64,000 nucleotides of DNA from the NCBI RefSeq assembly GCF_000014285.2, contig NC_008343.2:2528501-2592500 (forward strand), given 5' to 3'. Position 1 is the first letter of the stretch, and the number at the start of each line of letters is the position of its first letter. The position numbers were made by a program, and so were the translations under genes. This document shows, piece after piece, positions 18,026-26,717 of this stretch. The stretch is from Granulibacter bethesdensis CGDNIH1 (GTDB taxonomy: Bacteria; Pseudomonadota; Alphaproteobacteria; Acetobacterales; Acetobacteraceae). The notes beneath the pieces are model-generated. The model was not told the DNA's origin. It saw only the letters and a list, made by a program, of their open reading frames with translations, and did no database searches.

Positions 18026-19477
18026 ATGACCGATTTGCCCCCCACCCCCGAGACAACCGACGAAGCCCCCGCGGAACGCCTGCCCATCGTGGCGATCGCG
18101 GGGCGACCCAATGTCGGAAAATCCACCCTGTTCAACCGTCTGGTCGGTCGTCGCATGGCGCTGGTTGCCGATACGCCCGGCGTCACCCGCGATCGTAAAG
18201 AAGCGGAAGCGATGCTACGCGGGCGTCTGGTCAAGCTGATCGACACCGCCGGACTGGAAGAAGCCCCGCAGGACACGATCGCCGGGCGGATGCGGCAATC
18301 CTCGGAAACGGCCGTCTCGCAGGCTGATCTGGTGGTGTTCGTGGTCGATGCCCGCAGCGGCATCACACCCGCCGACACGCATTTCGCCAGCTGGCTGCGC
18401 CGTCAGAACCGTCCTGTACTGCTGGTCACCAACAAGGCCGAGGCACGTGGCGCAGGCGCAGAAGCGCTGGAAGCCTACCGGCTTGGTCTGGGCGATCCTC
18501 TGGCCGTCTCTGCCGAGCACGGGCTGGGGATTGCCGATCTGATGCGGGAAATCGCCGACCGGCTCTCCACCGATGCAGACCGGCCCTCCGATATGCCGAA
18601 ACGCAAGCGCCGGGGCGAGGCCGAAGCGTGGGAAGACGAGGAAAATATCGTTGAACAGGGGCCTCCCAAGCCCCTGAAACTGGCGATTGTCGGCCGTCCG
18701 AACGCGGGCAAATCCACCCTGCTGAACCGTCTGCTGGGTGAGGACCGCGTCATTACCGGGCCGGAGCCGGGGCTGACGCGCGATTCGATCAGCGTCACCC
18801 TGTCCGATGATATCGGCGAGATCGAACTGGTGGATACGGCAGGGCTGCGCCGCCGCGCCCGCATAGACGAATCGCTGGAAAAAATGTCGGTCAGCGCCTC
18901 CATCGAGGCACTGAAAATGGCGGAAATCGTGGTACTGGCAGTCGATGCCACGGAAGGGCTGCACGAGCAGGATCTTCAGATCGCCCGACTGGTGGAACGC
19001 GAGGGACGGGGCGCGGTGCTCGCCCTGACCAAATGGGATGCGGTGGAAGATCGCGGCAAAGCGGCCCGCGCCATTTCCGACCGGTTGGAGACAAGCCTGA
19101 CGCAGTGCCGCGGCATTCCGGTGGTAACCCTGTCCGGCCTGACCGGATCAGGCGTACAGCGCCTGCTGCCTGCCGTGCGGGAGGCCCATGCCATCTGGAA
19201 CAAGCGCGTGGCGACCGGAGAATTGAACCGCTGGTTCGAGGCGATGCTGGAACGCCATCAACCACCGCTGGTGGACGGGCGACGCCTGAAACTGCGCTAT
19301 ATGACGCAGGCCAAGGCACGGCCACCGACCTTTGTGCTGTTTGGTACCCGAGCAGAACAATTGCCGGAAGATTATCAGCGTTATCTGGTGAATGGATTGC
19401 GTGAAGCGTTCGGACTGAAAGGCACACCGATCCGCCTGCAACTCCGTGGCACCAAAAACCCGTACGCAGATAAATAA
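18026..19477 (+). CDS. der: Ribosome-assembly GTPase Der (EngA)
   Basis: 483 residues. Two tandem GTPase domains: GRPNVGKST at residues 26-34 with DTPGVTRD and DTAGLEE, and a second GRPNAGKST near residue 230 with DTAGLRRRARI. The C-terminal KH-like domain (MTQAKARPPTFVLFGTR, LQLRGTKNPY) is complete. Der acts in 50S subunit maturation and is essential in most bacteria. ATG 18026 follows the bamB stop by 1 bp, so translation is probably coupled. Confidence 0.97.
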   Translation: MTDLPPTPETTDEAPAERLPIVAIAGRPNVGKSTLFNRLVGRRMALVADTPGVTRDRKEAEAMLRGRLVKLIDTAGLEEAPQDTIAGRMRQSSETAVSQADLVVFVVDARSGITPADTHFASWLRRQNRPVLLVTNKAEARGAGAEALEAYRLGLGDPLAVSAEHGLGIADLMREIADRLSTDADRPSDMPKRKRRGEAEAWEDEENIVEQGPPKPLKLAIVGRPNAGKSTLLNRLLGEDRVITGPEPGLTRDSISVTLSDDIGEIELVDTAGLRRRARIDESLEKMSVSASIEALKMAEIVVLAVDATEGLHEQDLQIARLVEREGRGAVLALTKWDAVEDRGKAARAISDRLETSLTQCRGIPVVTLSGLTGSGVQRLLPAVREAHAIWNKRVATGELNRWFEAMLERHQPPLVDGRRLKLRYMTQAKARPPTFVLFGTRAEQLPEDYQRYLVNGLREAFGLKGTPIRLQLRGTKNPYADK

Positions 19478-19487
19478 ATTGGGCAGC

Positions 19488-20906
19488 ATGGACGGCGTCC
19501 CGCAGAACGAGCAGCACAGTGTCCGCGATTTTCACGGCCTGACGGCAGACCCGTTTGCCCCGGCACATGGTCCTTCCCTGACCGCATCACAGCAGGCAGC
19601 GGCGCATGAAATCACCGCCGCGATACAATCTGGCCGAGCGCTGATCATCATCGACGGAGAAGTCGGCACCGGCCGCAGGACGGTTCTGACGTCTGCCCTG
19701 TCTGCTGCCTCTATCGGCGACGTGATCGAAATCGCCAACACCTTGCTACTGAGCGGCGACCAACTCCGGCAACAGGCGCAGACAGAAGAAGAACGCGCGG
19801 CCGGAACCGGGCAGCAACCGCCTTTCATTCTGATTTTTCAGACCGCCGATACATTGCAGGAGGCTGCACAGGCTGCCCTGGTCGATCTGCTGCAGGAACG
19901 GAAGGGCGTGTTTCAGGCTATCCTGATCGGTGGACAGGAAGCGGGTAAGGCGCTGTTGGACGGTCCGCTCGGTTCTCTGGCCGAAACGGAACGGCTGCAT
20001 GTCACGCTGCCTGTGCCGACGGCCCTGGAAATGCGGGATATTCTGCGCCTTGCCATTGAGCAGGCCGGACAGACCTTGTCTTCCGTCATGACGCCGGATG
20101 CTGTGGAACTATTGCTGACTCAGGCCCGTTTCAGCCCGGCACGGCTGGCAGGACTGACCCGTCAGGCGCTGGTACTGGCGCAAGAACGGGGCATCAGGCC
20201 GGTGGATGCTTCCATCATCACCATGGTGGCAGGCAGAAGCCTGACGGCTGAAAAAGCCAATAGCACCACACGAGAGCCGGGCCTGATTTCGCCACCCATG
20301 ATGCTGTCCATTGCGGTAGCGGTTCTGGCGCTGCTGAGCTGGTGGGCAGCCGCCCGCTACCTGCCCGATCTTGTCAGGGCGGGTAGCCCATCCTCCGTAT
20401 CAGCCCCGCCCGTTCCGGCGCAGCCGGAGAAAGTGCAACAAACCGGCATGGCCGCAACGCCGGAAGCACCTCCGCCGCCTCCGGACCGCCAGCCTGAATC
20501 GAAAGCCGCCGCCGAAGCACCCTCTATCACCCAACCCGAGCCCCCGCCTTCATCCTCCGGCCCGGCTAACGAGTATGATGATCTGCCCCAGCCGCCGCAT
20601 CCCTACCGGCTGACGCGTTCCGGCACGATCGGCGAGATTCTGCTGGGCACAATCGACCGTGATGATGATGCGGCGGTCGAGGCATTGCTGGAAGTCAATC
20701 CCGGCCTGACCCGCAGCGCCCGTCTGCCGGCGGGGGTGATATTGCTGATGCCCTCGATCTGGCCGGACCCCCTGGATTCGGCCCCCGTACCGAAATCATC
20801 GTCGCGGCCAAAACGGCCGCGTCATCCGCGCCCGTCCTGGTGCGACCGGGCGCATCCCACCACACCGGCTTCCATCGCCTATGTGCGCCAGCATTGCGGG
20901 CGGTGA
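19488..20906 (+). CDS. ExeA/GspA-like membrane protein with degenerate Walker motifs and tail-X/LysM-like end
   Basis: 472 residues. The N-terminal third aligns with AAA ATPases of the ExeA/GspA type (DPFAPAHGPSLTASQQ, then GEVGTGRRT at residues 57-65). In the family this loop reads GxxGxGKT; here the Lys and following Thr are both Arg, and the expected Walker B DE is lost (FILIFQTADTL), so ATP hydrolysis is doubtful. One membrane helix starts at Met271, followed by a Pro-rich linker of about 80 residues. Residues about 378-425 (SGTIGEILLGTIDRDDDAAV...VNPGL) resemble phage tail protein X/LysM-type peptidoglycan binding. ExeA itself ends in a periplasmic peptidoglycan-binding domain, so the layout is parallel. 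It follows der directly, with ATG 19488 chosen over an overlapping GTG at 19446. Confidence 0.72.
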   Translation: MDGVPQNEQHSVRDFHGLTADPFAPAHGPSLTASQQAAAHEITAAIQSGRALIIIDGEVGTGRRTVLTSALSAASIGDVIEIANTLLLSGDQLRQQAQTEEERAAGTGQQPPFILIFQTADTLQEAAQAALVDLLQERKGVFQAILIGGQEAGKALLDGPLGSLAETERLHVTLPVPTALEMRDILRLAIEQAGQTLSSVMTPDAVELLLTQARFSPARLAGLTRQALVLAQERGIRPVDASIITMVAGRSLTAEKANSTTREPGLISPPMMLSIAVAVLALLSWWAAARYLPDLVRAGSPSSVSAPPVPAQPEKVQQTGMAATPEAPPPPPDRQPESKAAAEAPSITQPEPPPSSSGPANEYDDLPQPPHPYRLTRSGTIGEILLGTIDRDDDAAVEALLEVNPGLTRSARLPAGVILLMPSIWPDPLDSAPVPKSSSRPKRPRHPRPSWCDRAHPTTPASIAYVRQHCGR

Positions 20907-20933
20907 GACCGGAATAGAATGGTTCCGGCCTCA
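20904..20933. terminator. Possible bidirectional stop between convergent genes
   Basis: TGAG-a-CCGGAA (20904-20914) pairs with TTCCGG-c-CTCA (20923-20933), an imperfect 10-bp stem with an 8-nt loop. It overlaps the ExeA-like stop and precedes the purD stop. No T-run follows on either strand, so it is only a candidate. Confidence 0.35.
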
Positions 20934-20942
20934 TCACCCCGA

Positions 20943-22217
20943 TCAGGCTGAGCGCAAGGCGCGCCAGCCAATATCCCGGCGAAAAAAACCTTCCGGCCAA
21001 CGCAGCGCCGCCACGGCACGATAGGCTACGTCACGGGCCGTCTGAATATCGGGACCGCGCCCCACCACTGTCAGCACCCGGCCACCGGCAGGATGGATTT
21101 CATCCCCCCGCCGGGTAGTTCCGGCATGGAACACCAACGCACCCGGCACGGCAGCCGCCTCATCCAGCCCTCCGATCGGTCCGGATGGTTCCGGCGTGCC
21201 GGGATAGCCTTTCGCCGCCACCACGACAGCAACCGTCGCATCGTCGCTCCAGCGCAGATCGAACGCCCCAAGCTCTCCGTCACAGGCTGCCAGCAGTGCC
21301 GCCAGCAGGTCGGATTTCAGGCGCGGCAGCAGGGCCTGACATTCCGGATCACCAAAACGGACATTGAATTCAATCAGTTGCGGACCATCCGATGTCAGCA
21401 TCAGCCCGGCAAACAGCACGCCCCTGAACGGTGTGCCCCGACGCACCATTTCCGCCAAAGCGGGCATGACGATGCGTTTCATTGCCGCATCCGCCGCTTC
21501 GGCCGTCAGGAAGGGGGTGGGGGTGTAGGCCCCCATGCCACCTGTATTCGGGCCGGTATCGCCCTCGCCCACCCGTTTGTGATCCTGAGCCCCACCCAGC
21601 AGCAGCGCATGCTCTCCATCGCACAGGGCGAACAGCGAGGCTTCCTCGCCGATCAGGCATTCCTCGATCACCACGGAAGCCCCCGCCGCACCGAGGCTGC
21701 CATCCTCCAGCATGGCGGTAATCGCGGCCTCGGCTTCCTCCACCGTCGCCGCCACCACGACGCCCTTGCCGGCAGCCAGACCATCGGCCTTCACGACGAT
21801 CGGCGCACCACGGAGGCGCACGAAGGCACGGGCTTCTTCCGCCTCTTCAAACCGTTCCCAGCGGGCAGTCGGAATACCGGCGGCATCGGCCACTTCCTTG
21901 GTGAAGGTCTTGCTGCCCTCCAGCTGCGCCGCCGCTGCGCTCGGGCCGAAGCAGCGGATTCCCGCTTCTTTCAGCGCATCGGCCAATCCCGCCACCAGCG
22001 GCGCTTCCGGGCCGGGAACCACCAGATCAACCGCATGATCCCGCGCGAAAGCGACCAGAGCAGCGACATCCGTCACTGGAACGGGGACCAGCTCCGCATG
22101 GGCAGCAATGCCCGGATTACCGGGGGCGCACCACAGTTTTTCCAGCATCGGGCTGGCGGCAAGCGCCCAGCACAAAGCATGTTCCCGGCCGCCCGATCCG
22201 ATCACCAGAACCCGCAT
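20943..22217 (-). CDS. purD: Phosphoribosylamine-glycine ligase
   Basis: 424 residues; ATP-dependent joining of phosphoribosylamine and glycine, second step of purine synthesis. N-terminal VLVIGSGGREHALCWALA, then an ATP-grasp domain (PTARWERFEEAEEARAF, PIVVKADGLAAGKGVVVA), a metal-binding IEFNVRFGDPECQ and the C-terminal small domain are all present. Length equals the family norm. It stands alone, convergent with the ExeA-like gene and divergent from xseA (61 bp apart). Confidence 0.97.
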   Translation of the reverse strand: MRVLVIGSGGREHALCWALAASPMLEKLWCAPGNPGIAAHAELVPVPVTDVAALVAFARDHAVDLVVPGPEAPLVAGLADALKEAGIRCFGPSAAAAQLEGSKTFTKEVADAAGIPTARWERFEEAEEARAFVRLRGAPIVVKADGLAAGKGVVVAATVEEAEAAITAMLEDGSLGAAGASVVIEECLIGEEASLFALCDGEHALLLGGAQDHKRVGEGDTGPNTGGMGAYTPTPFLTAEAADAAMKRIVMPALAEMVRRGTPFRGVLFAGLMLTSDGPQLIEFNVRFGDPECQALLPRLKSDLLAALLAACDGELGAFDLRWSDDATVAVVVAAKGYPGTPEPSGPIGGLDEAAAVPGALVFHAGTTRRGDEIHPAGGRVLTVVGRGPDIQTARDVAYRAVAALRWPEGFFRRDIGWRALRSA

Positions 22218-22278
22218 TACGATCCCGCCTTCTGCCTGCGTTCTTCAAAGCTGGCCGCATGTAGCATAGGCTGCGGCC

Positions 22279-23910
22279 ATGGACGATTCATCCAATCCAC
22301 ATACGACCCAAGAAACCTCTGCCGGCGTATCCGGCAGCCGGGGGCTGGACAATATTCCCGAATATTCGGTCTCCGACCTGTCCGGCACCATCAAACGCAC
22401 GCTGGAAGGCGCCTTCGGACGTGTGCGCGTGCGCGGCGAACTGACGGAGGTCAAGCGCTACCCATCCGGCCATATCTATCTGTCGCTCAAGGATGAGGGC
22501 GGCAAAATTGCTGGTGTCGTATGGAAATTCGCCGTTCCCCGTCTCGGCATGCTGCCGGAAAACGGAGTGGAGGTGGTCGCGACCGGCAAAATCTCCTCCT
22601 ACGCGGATCGTTCCTCCTACCAGCTCATCATCGACCGGATGGAGTATGCGGGGGCCGGAGCGCTGCTGGCGCGAATCGAGATGCTGCGTCAACGTCTGGC
22701 GGAGGAAGGGCTGTTCGATGCCGCCCGCAAGCGCGCCCTGCCGCGGCTGCCGCGAGTCGTGGGCGTGGTCAGCTCTGAAAAAGGGGCCGTTCTTCAGGAC
22801 ATCCGCACGACCATCGCCCGGCGCTTTCCCCGCACCGTCCTGCTCTGGCCGGTGCCGGTGCAGGGCGAAGGGGCCGCCGCGAAAATCGCTGCCGCTATCG
22901 ACGGATTCGGCAGGCTGCCGCCGGATGGGCCGGTGCCCCGTCCCGATGTGCTGATCGTGGCGCGGGGTGGCGGCAGTCTGGAAGATCTGATGGCGTTCAA
23001 TGAGGAAATCGTCATTCGTGCCGCCGCCGCCTGCCCGATCCCCGTGATTTCCGCCGTCGGCCATGAAACCGATACGACCCTGATCGACTACGCCTCCGAC
23101 CGGCGTGCCCCCACCCCGACTGCCGCAGCCGAGCTGGCGGTACCGATGCGGGCCGAACTCACGGCTGATCTGGCTCACAAGACCGCGCGGCTCGGCGGAG
23201 CGCTCAGTCGGATGACTCAGGGTGCATGGTTGGGGCTGGCTCAGGCCGAGCGTCTTCTGCCTGATCTGCCCACTCTGCTTGGTCATGCGCGACAGAGGCT
23301 GGATGACCGCTCACTGCGACTGGGCATGGCGCTGCCCGGCCTACTGGCGGCAAGGCGGGCCGGGTTACGCAATGCGGCGCTACGGCTGCCTCGCCCCGCC
23401 CATATCATTACCCAAACCCGCCAGCACCTGCGAGGGGCCGAAAACAGTCTGCGTGTCGCGATGCCCATGCTGCTGGCCCATAAAAGGAGTGCCCTGCGGC
23501 TGCATGCGCTGCGACTGGGAGCCAGTCTGCGGCACAGCCTTCATCTGCATCTGGGTGACGCCCGCCCCCTGTTCGTCCGCATGAGGGCAGCCCCCCTGCC
23601 CGGACGGCTGCGGGAGGCACAGGCGCGGCTGGACGGGCTTTGCGCAAGGCTGGAAAGCGTTTCCTATCAAGCGGTGCTGGCGCGCGGCTATGCGCTGGTG
23701 CTGGATCATGATGGCCATGCCGTCACCCAGGCGGCCCGGATCGCCAGCGGGCAGATACTGACCTTGCGCTTCAGCGATGGCGAGAAAACCGTGCAGGCAA
23801 CACACAATCCGGCAGGAAGCACGCCACCGGCTGGAAACGACACTGCCTCTGTCAAACGCACTGCCAGAAAAAAGTCAGGCCCCCAGAAACAGGGGGATCT
23901 GCTTCTGTAA
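22279..23910 (+). CDS. xseA: Exodeoxyribonuclease VII large subunit
   Basis: 543 residues, longer than the E. coli protein (456) because of an extended, Arg/Leu-rich coiled-coil region. The N-terminal OB-fold (EYSVSDLSGTIKRTLEGAFG, VRGELTEVKRYPSGHIYLSLKD) and the catalytic domain (VGVVSSEKGAVLQDI, DVLIVARGGGSLEDLMAFNEE, PVISAVGHETDTTLIDYASD) are conserved. With XseB it degrades single-stranded DNA; xseB is not in the window. The basic tail (TARKKSGPQKQGDLLL) is short and probably disordered. Confidence 0.95.
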   Translation: MDDSSNPHTTQETSAGVSGSRGLDNIPEYSVSDLSGTIKRTLEGAFGRVRVRGELTEVKRYPSGHIYLSLKDEGGKIAGVVWKFAVPRLGMLPENGVEVVATGKISSYADRSSYQLIIDRMEYAGAGALLARIEMLRQRLAEEGLFDAARKRALPRLPRVVGVVSSEKGAVLQDIRTTIARRFPRTVLLWPVPVQGEGAAAKIAAAIDGFGRLPPDGPVPRPDVLIVARGGGSLEDLMAFNEEIVIRAAAACPIPVISAVGHETDTTLIDYASDRRAPTPTAAAELAVPMRAELTADLAHKTARLGGALSRMTQGAWLGLAQAERLLPDLPTLLGHARQRLDDRSLRLGMALPGLLAARRAGLRNAALRLPRPAHIITQTRQHLRGAENSLRVAMPMLLAHKRSALRLHALRLGASLRHSLHLHLGDARPLFVRMRAAPLPGRLREAQARLDGLCARLESVSYQAVLARGYALVLDHDGHAVTQAARIASGQILTLRFSDGEKTVQATHNPAGSTPPAGNDTASVKRTARKKSGPQKQGDLLL

Positions 23911-23918
23911 ACTCTCCC

Positions 23919-24749
23919 TCACCCATGGGCACGCATCCGGTAGAGCAAACGCGCGATGGCATCGAGTAAAAATCCGAGCAAGCCGATCACGAGCACGACC
24001 GCCGTCAACTCGCCATACGCCATGCGGTCTCTGGTATCGAGCACGAGGTAACCAAGCCCTCCGGCCACGCCGAGCATTTCCGCCGGCACCAGCACGATCC
24101 ACAAAATACCGATCGCCAGCCGCACGCCTGTCAGGATCGGCGCCAGCACCCCCGGCAGAACGATACGCGTCAATGTTTCCCACCGCGTTGCCGCAAGGCT
24201 TTGCGCCAGCAACAGCCAACGCCGGTCGAGCTGCTTCACACCATCGGCGGTGCTGAGCAGGATGGGCCAGACGGCGGCGAAAGACAGCAGGAAATAGATC
24301 GGCGCATCTCCTACCCCCAGCACCATGACAGCCACCGGCATCCAGGAAAGCGGAGAAATCATACGCAGAAACTGGAACACCGGCGAGGTGGCGGCCTCCA
24401 CCACCCGCACACTGCCGACCGCCAGCCCCAGCGGCACACCCACCGCCAACGCCACGGCCAATCCCACCAGCACGCGTTTCAGGCTGAGCCAGACATGGGT
24501 CAGCAAATCACCATGCCACCCCATCTCGATCAGGCTGGTCAGAGCCAGCCCGGGTGCGAAGCGACGACTGAAACTGCCTGCCCCGGCCAGTGGTCCGGTG
24601 AACAACCACCAGACAGCCAGCAATATCCCCAGGCCTCCCATGCCCAGCAGGAAGCGCCCTACATGGCCAGACAAGCCAAGACTCAGGCGGCCACCATGCG
24701 AGCGGATAGCGGGAAGAGAAACCGGCAGGGACACAGACAGATCGCTCAC
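23919..24749 (-). CDS. ABC transporter permease, SsuC/TauC type
   Basis: 276 residues with about six membrane helices and the cytoplasmic EAA loop (SLAATRWETLTRIVLPGVLAPILTGVRLAIGI). Length and motif fit the sulfonate/taurine/nitrate permease family. It is the last gene of a five-gene minus-strand operon and its ATG overlaps the binding-protein stop by 4 bp, so it works with the ATPase and binding protein just upstream. Substrate is probably an organosulfur compound by neighbourhood, not by sequence. Confidence 0.9.
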   Translation of the reverse strand: MSDLSVSLPVSLPAIRSHGGRLSLGLSGHVGRFLLGMGGLGILLAVWWLFTGPLAGAGSFSRRFAPGLALTSLIEMGWHGDLLTHVWLSLKRVLVGLAVALAVGVPLGLAVGSVRVVEAATSPVFQFLRMISPLSWMPVAVMVLGVGDAPIYFLLSFAAVWPILLSTADGVKQLDRRWLLLAQSLAATRWETLTRIVLPGVLAPILTGVRLAIGILWIVLVPAEMLGVAGGLGYLVLDTRDRMAYGELTAVVLVIGLLGFLLDAIARLLYRMRAHG

Positions 24750-25948
24750 GCCGCAATCGTCTCCGTGCGGGTGAAGCTGTCGGAGATCCCGAACACGCCC
24801 GGACCACCTGCCGCCGCAATGGCGTGACGCACGAAACGGTCATCCACCAGTTCACGCGTCGCAGCAACCGGATCCAGTGCCGTCAGGAAGCCGCGATCAC
24901 CCTCGACAAGGGTATCCTGCAACCTCCGCACCAGTTCCTCGGTATAGGAAGGAAAGGGATAAGGCTGAAAATCGATCCGGCGATTGGTCCAGTCGGCATG
25001 GCGGATCGCGCCGGAGGCCACATAATCCGCGTGCGCCGTTTCCGATGGCGCCAGCACCTTCGCCAGCACCGCAGCGGGATGCGGTGTATAGCGATTGGGA
25101 TTCTCGCGTGAGATCAATTGAGCCGTCTCTGCGCGATGATCGCGGATCCATGCCTGCGCCTTGACGACTGCCGTCACGGCCTTCTGGGACCATTCCGGTC
25201 GCCGTGTGAGGTCTTCCTCATGCATCGCCACGACGCAGCAGGCGTGATCGCGCCAGACATCCCCCGTAAAGCGCAGCACTTTCCCTATATTCTGCGCCTC
25301 TGCCGCCGCGTTGAAAGGCTCCGCCACGATGTAGCCGGCAATACGCCGGGCCGCGAGCGCCGGAAGCATGTCGGAGGGAGCCATCACCACCAGCGCCACC
25401 TCATCCGCAGCAGGGGCTTTGCCGTTGCGGGCAATGACGGGCTTCAATCCATTGGCCTTCAGCAGCGTACCCAGCACGACATTATGGATGGAATACCAGA
25501 ACGGCACAGCGACCGTCTGCCCCCCCAGCTCTTTCACACTGTTGATGCCGGGCTGCACCGTCAGGCCGGAGCCATCGAGATGATTCCATGCCACCACCTT
25601 CAACGGTGCCCGGCTGCCGAAACGGGCCCAGATGGTCATGGGGGACAGCAGATGCACCATATCGACCTGGCCCGAGAGAAACGCCTCGATCACCTGTGAC
25701 CAGGAACGCAGCATGACCGGCTTTTCCGCGCGGATTCCTTCAGCTTCGAAAAAACCCTGCCCATGCGCGACCAGCAGCGGGGTCGAATCCGTGATCGGCA
25801 GATAGCCGATCCGCAATGGCGCATCCGGACCCGGCTGCGCCATGGCCTTTCTGGCCCGCAACAACGGCAAAGCCCCTGCCGCCGTGAAAAGCCCGGCCAG
25901 CCGCAAGGCATCCCGTCGGGAAAAAAACTCATTGTCCATGGCGCTCAT
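24746..25948 (-). CDS. ABC transporter substrate-binding protein (Tat-exported)
   Basis: 400 residues from ATG 25948; alternative ATG 25939 gives 397. The N-terminus carries a twin-arginine signal (SRRDALRLAGLF, Arg11-Arg12), unusual compared with the Sec signals of most SsuA proteins and suggesting a folded or cofactor-containing export form. The rest matches the NMT1/SsuA/NrtA binding-protein fold (PLRIGYLPITDSTPLLVAHGQGFF, SWSQVIEAFLSGQVDMVHL). It starts 4 bp after the ATPase stop and overlaps the permease. The bound substrate is unknown. Confidence 0.88.
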   Translation of the reverse strand: MSAMDNEFFSRRDALRLAGLFTAAGALPLLRARKAMAQPGPDAPLRIGYLPITDSTPLLVAHGQGFFEAEGIRAEKPVMLRSWSQVIEAFLSGQVDMVHLLSPMTIWARFGSRAPLKVVAWNHLDGSGLTVQPGINSVKELGGQTVAVPFWYSIHNVVLGTLLKANGLKPVIARNGKAPAADEVALVVMAPSDMLPALAARRIAGYIVAEPFNAAAEAQNIGKVLRFTGDVWRDHACCVVAMHEEDLTRRPEWSQKAVTAVVKAQAWIRDHRAETAQLISRENPNRYTPHPAAVLAKVLAPSETAHADYVASGAIRHADWTNRRIDFQPYPFPSYTEELVRRLQDTLVEGDRGFLTALDPVAATRELVDDRFVRHAIAAAGGPGVFGISDSFTRTETIAA

Positions 25949-25952
25949 TCCA

Positions 25953-26717
25953 TCAATGACTCCGCAGAGCCGTGCGCAAGGTTTGGAGAATTTCGATACG
26001 CAGCCTGCCCAACTCATCCAGCAGGGCCTCCCGCGGCTGAGGAAGGTCTATGTCCCAATCCCCGACCACACCTGCCGGAGTGCCTCCCAGCAGCAGAACA
26101 CGATCCGCCAACAGCAGAGCTTCATCGATATCGTGGGTAATCAGCAGCGTAGCCGGGCGGCGCTCTGCCACGATGCGCAGCAGAAGCTGCTGCATTTCAG
26201 CCCGCGTCACCTCATCCAGCGCGCCGAACGGCTCATCCAGCAGCAATACGGCAGGATGACGGGCCAGACAGCGCGCCAGTGCCGCGCGGCTGGCCATGCC
26301 ACCGGAGAGCTGCGAGGGGTGAAGATGTCGCGCCGCCTGCAATCCCACGGCCGCAATCGCCTCCTGCACCCGCGCCTTGCGTTCCGATGTCGTCAGGGCT
26401 GGCTGATGTTTGAAATCGAGGCCGAATCCGACATTCTTCTCCAGCGTCAACCAGGGCAGCAAAGCCGGATTCTGGAAAGCCAGCGCCACAGCGGGATGAG
26501 CCCCCTCAATGGAGTTTCCTCCCACCATGATCCGGCCAAAGCTGGCTGTTTCCAGCCCGGCCAGAGTCCGTAACAGGCTTGATTTGCCAATGCCGCTCGG
26601 CCCCAGCAGAGCCACGATCCGGCCCGGATGAAGATCGAGATCCAGCCCCGCCAGCACAGGATGGGGGGAGCCGGGATAATGCAGGGCTATGTCACGGGCC
26701 GAAAGGGCAGCATTCAT
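25953..26717 (-). CDS. ABC transporter ATP-binding protein, SsuB/TauB type
   Basis: 254 residues from ATG 26717, which overlaps the stop of the upstream oxidoreductase gene in an ATGA. Walker A is GPSGIGKSS, the signature is LSGGMASRAALAR, Walker B is VLLLDEPFGALDE, and the switch His is in ITHDIDEAL. The signature Met-Ala-Ser in place of the usual Q-R is a small departure. It powers the SsuC-like permease encoded two genes later. A longer frame to 26813 has no supporting ribosome-binding site. Confidence 0.92.
   Translation of the reverse strand: MNAALSARDIALHYPGSPHPVLAGLDLDLHPGRIVALLGPSGIGKSSLLRTLAGLETASFGRIMVGGNSIEGAHPAVALAFQNPALLPWLTLEKNVGFGLDFKHQPALTTSERKARVQEAIAAVGLQAARHLHPSQLSGGMASRAALARCLARHPAVLLLDEPFGALDEVTRAEMQQLLLRIVAERRPATLLITHDIDEALLLADRVLLLGGTPAGVVGDWDIDLPQPREALLDELGRLRIEILQTLRTALRSH

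Noticed and set aside
20610..20770. Tail-protein-X-like segment as evidence for a prophage
   Set aside because: It is one domain in a membrane protein; no other phage gene, att site or integrase is near.
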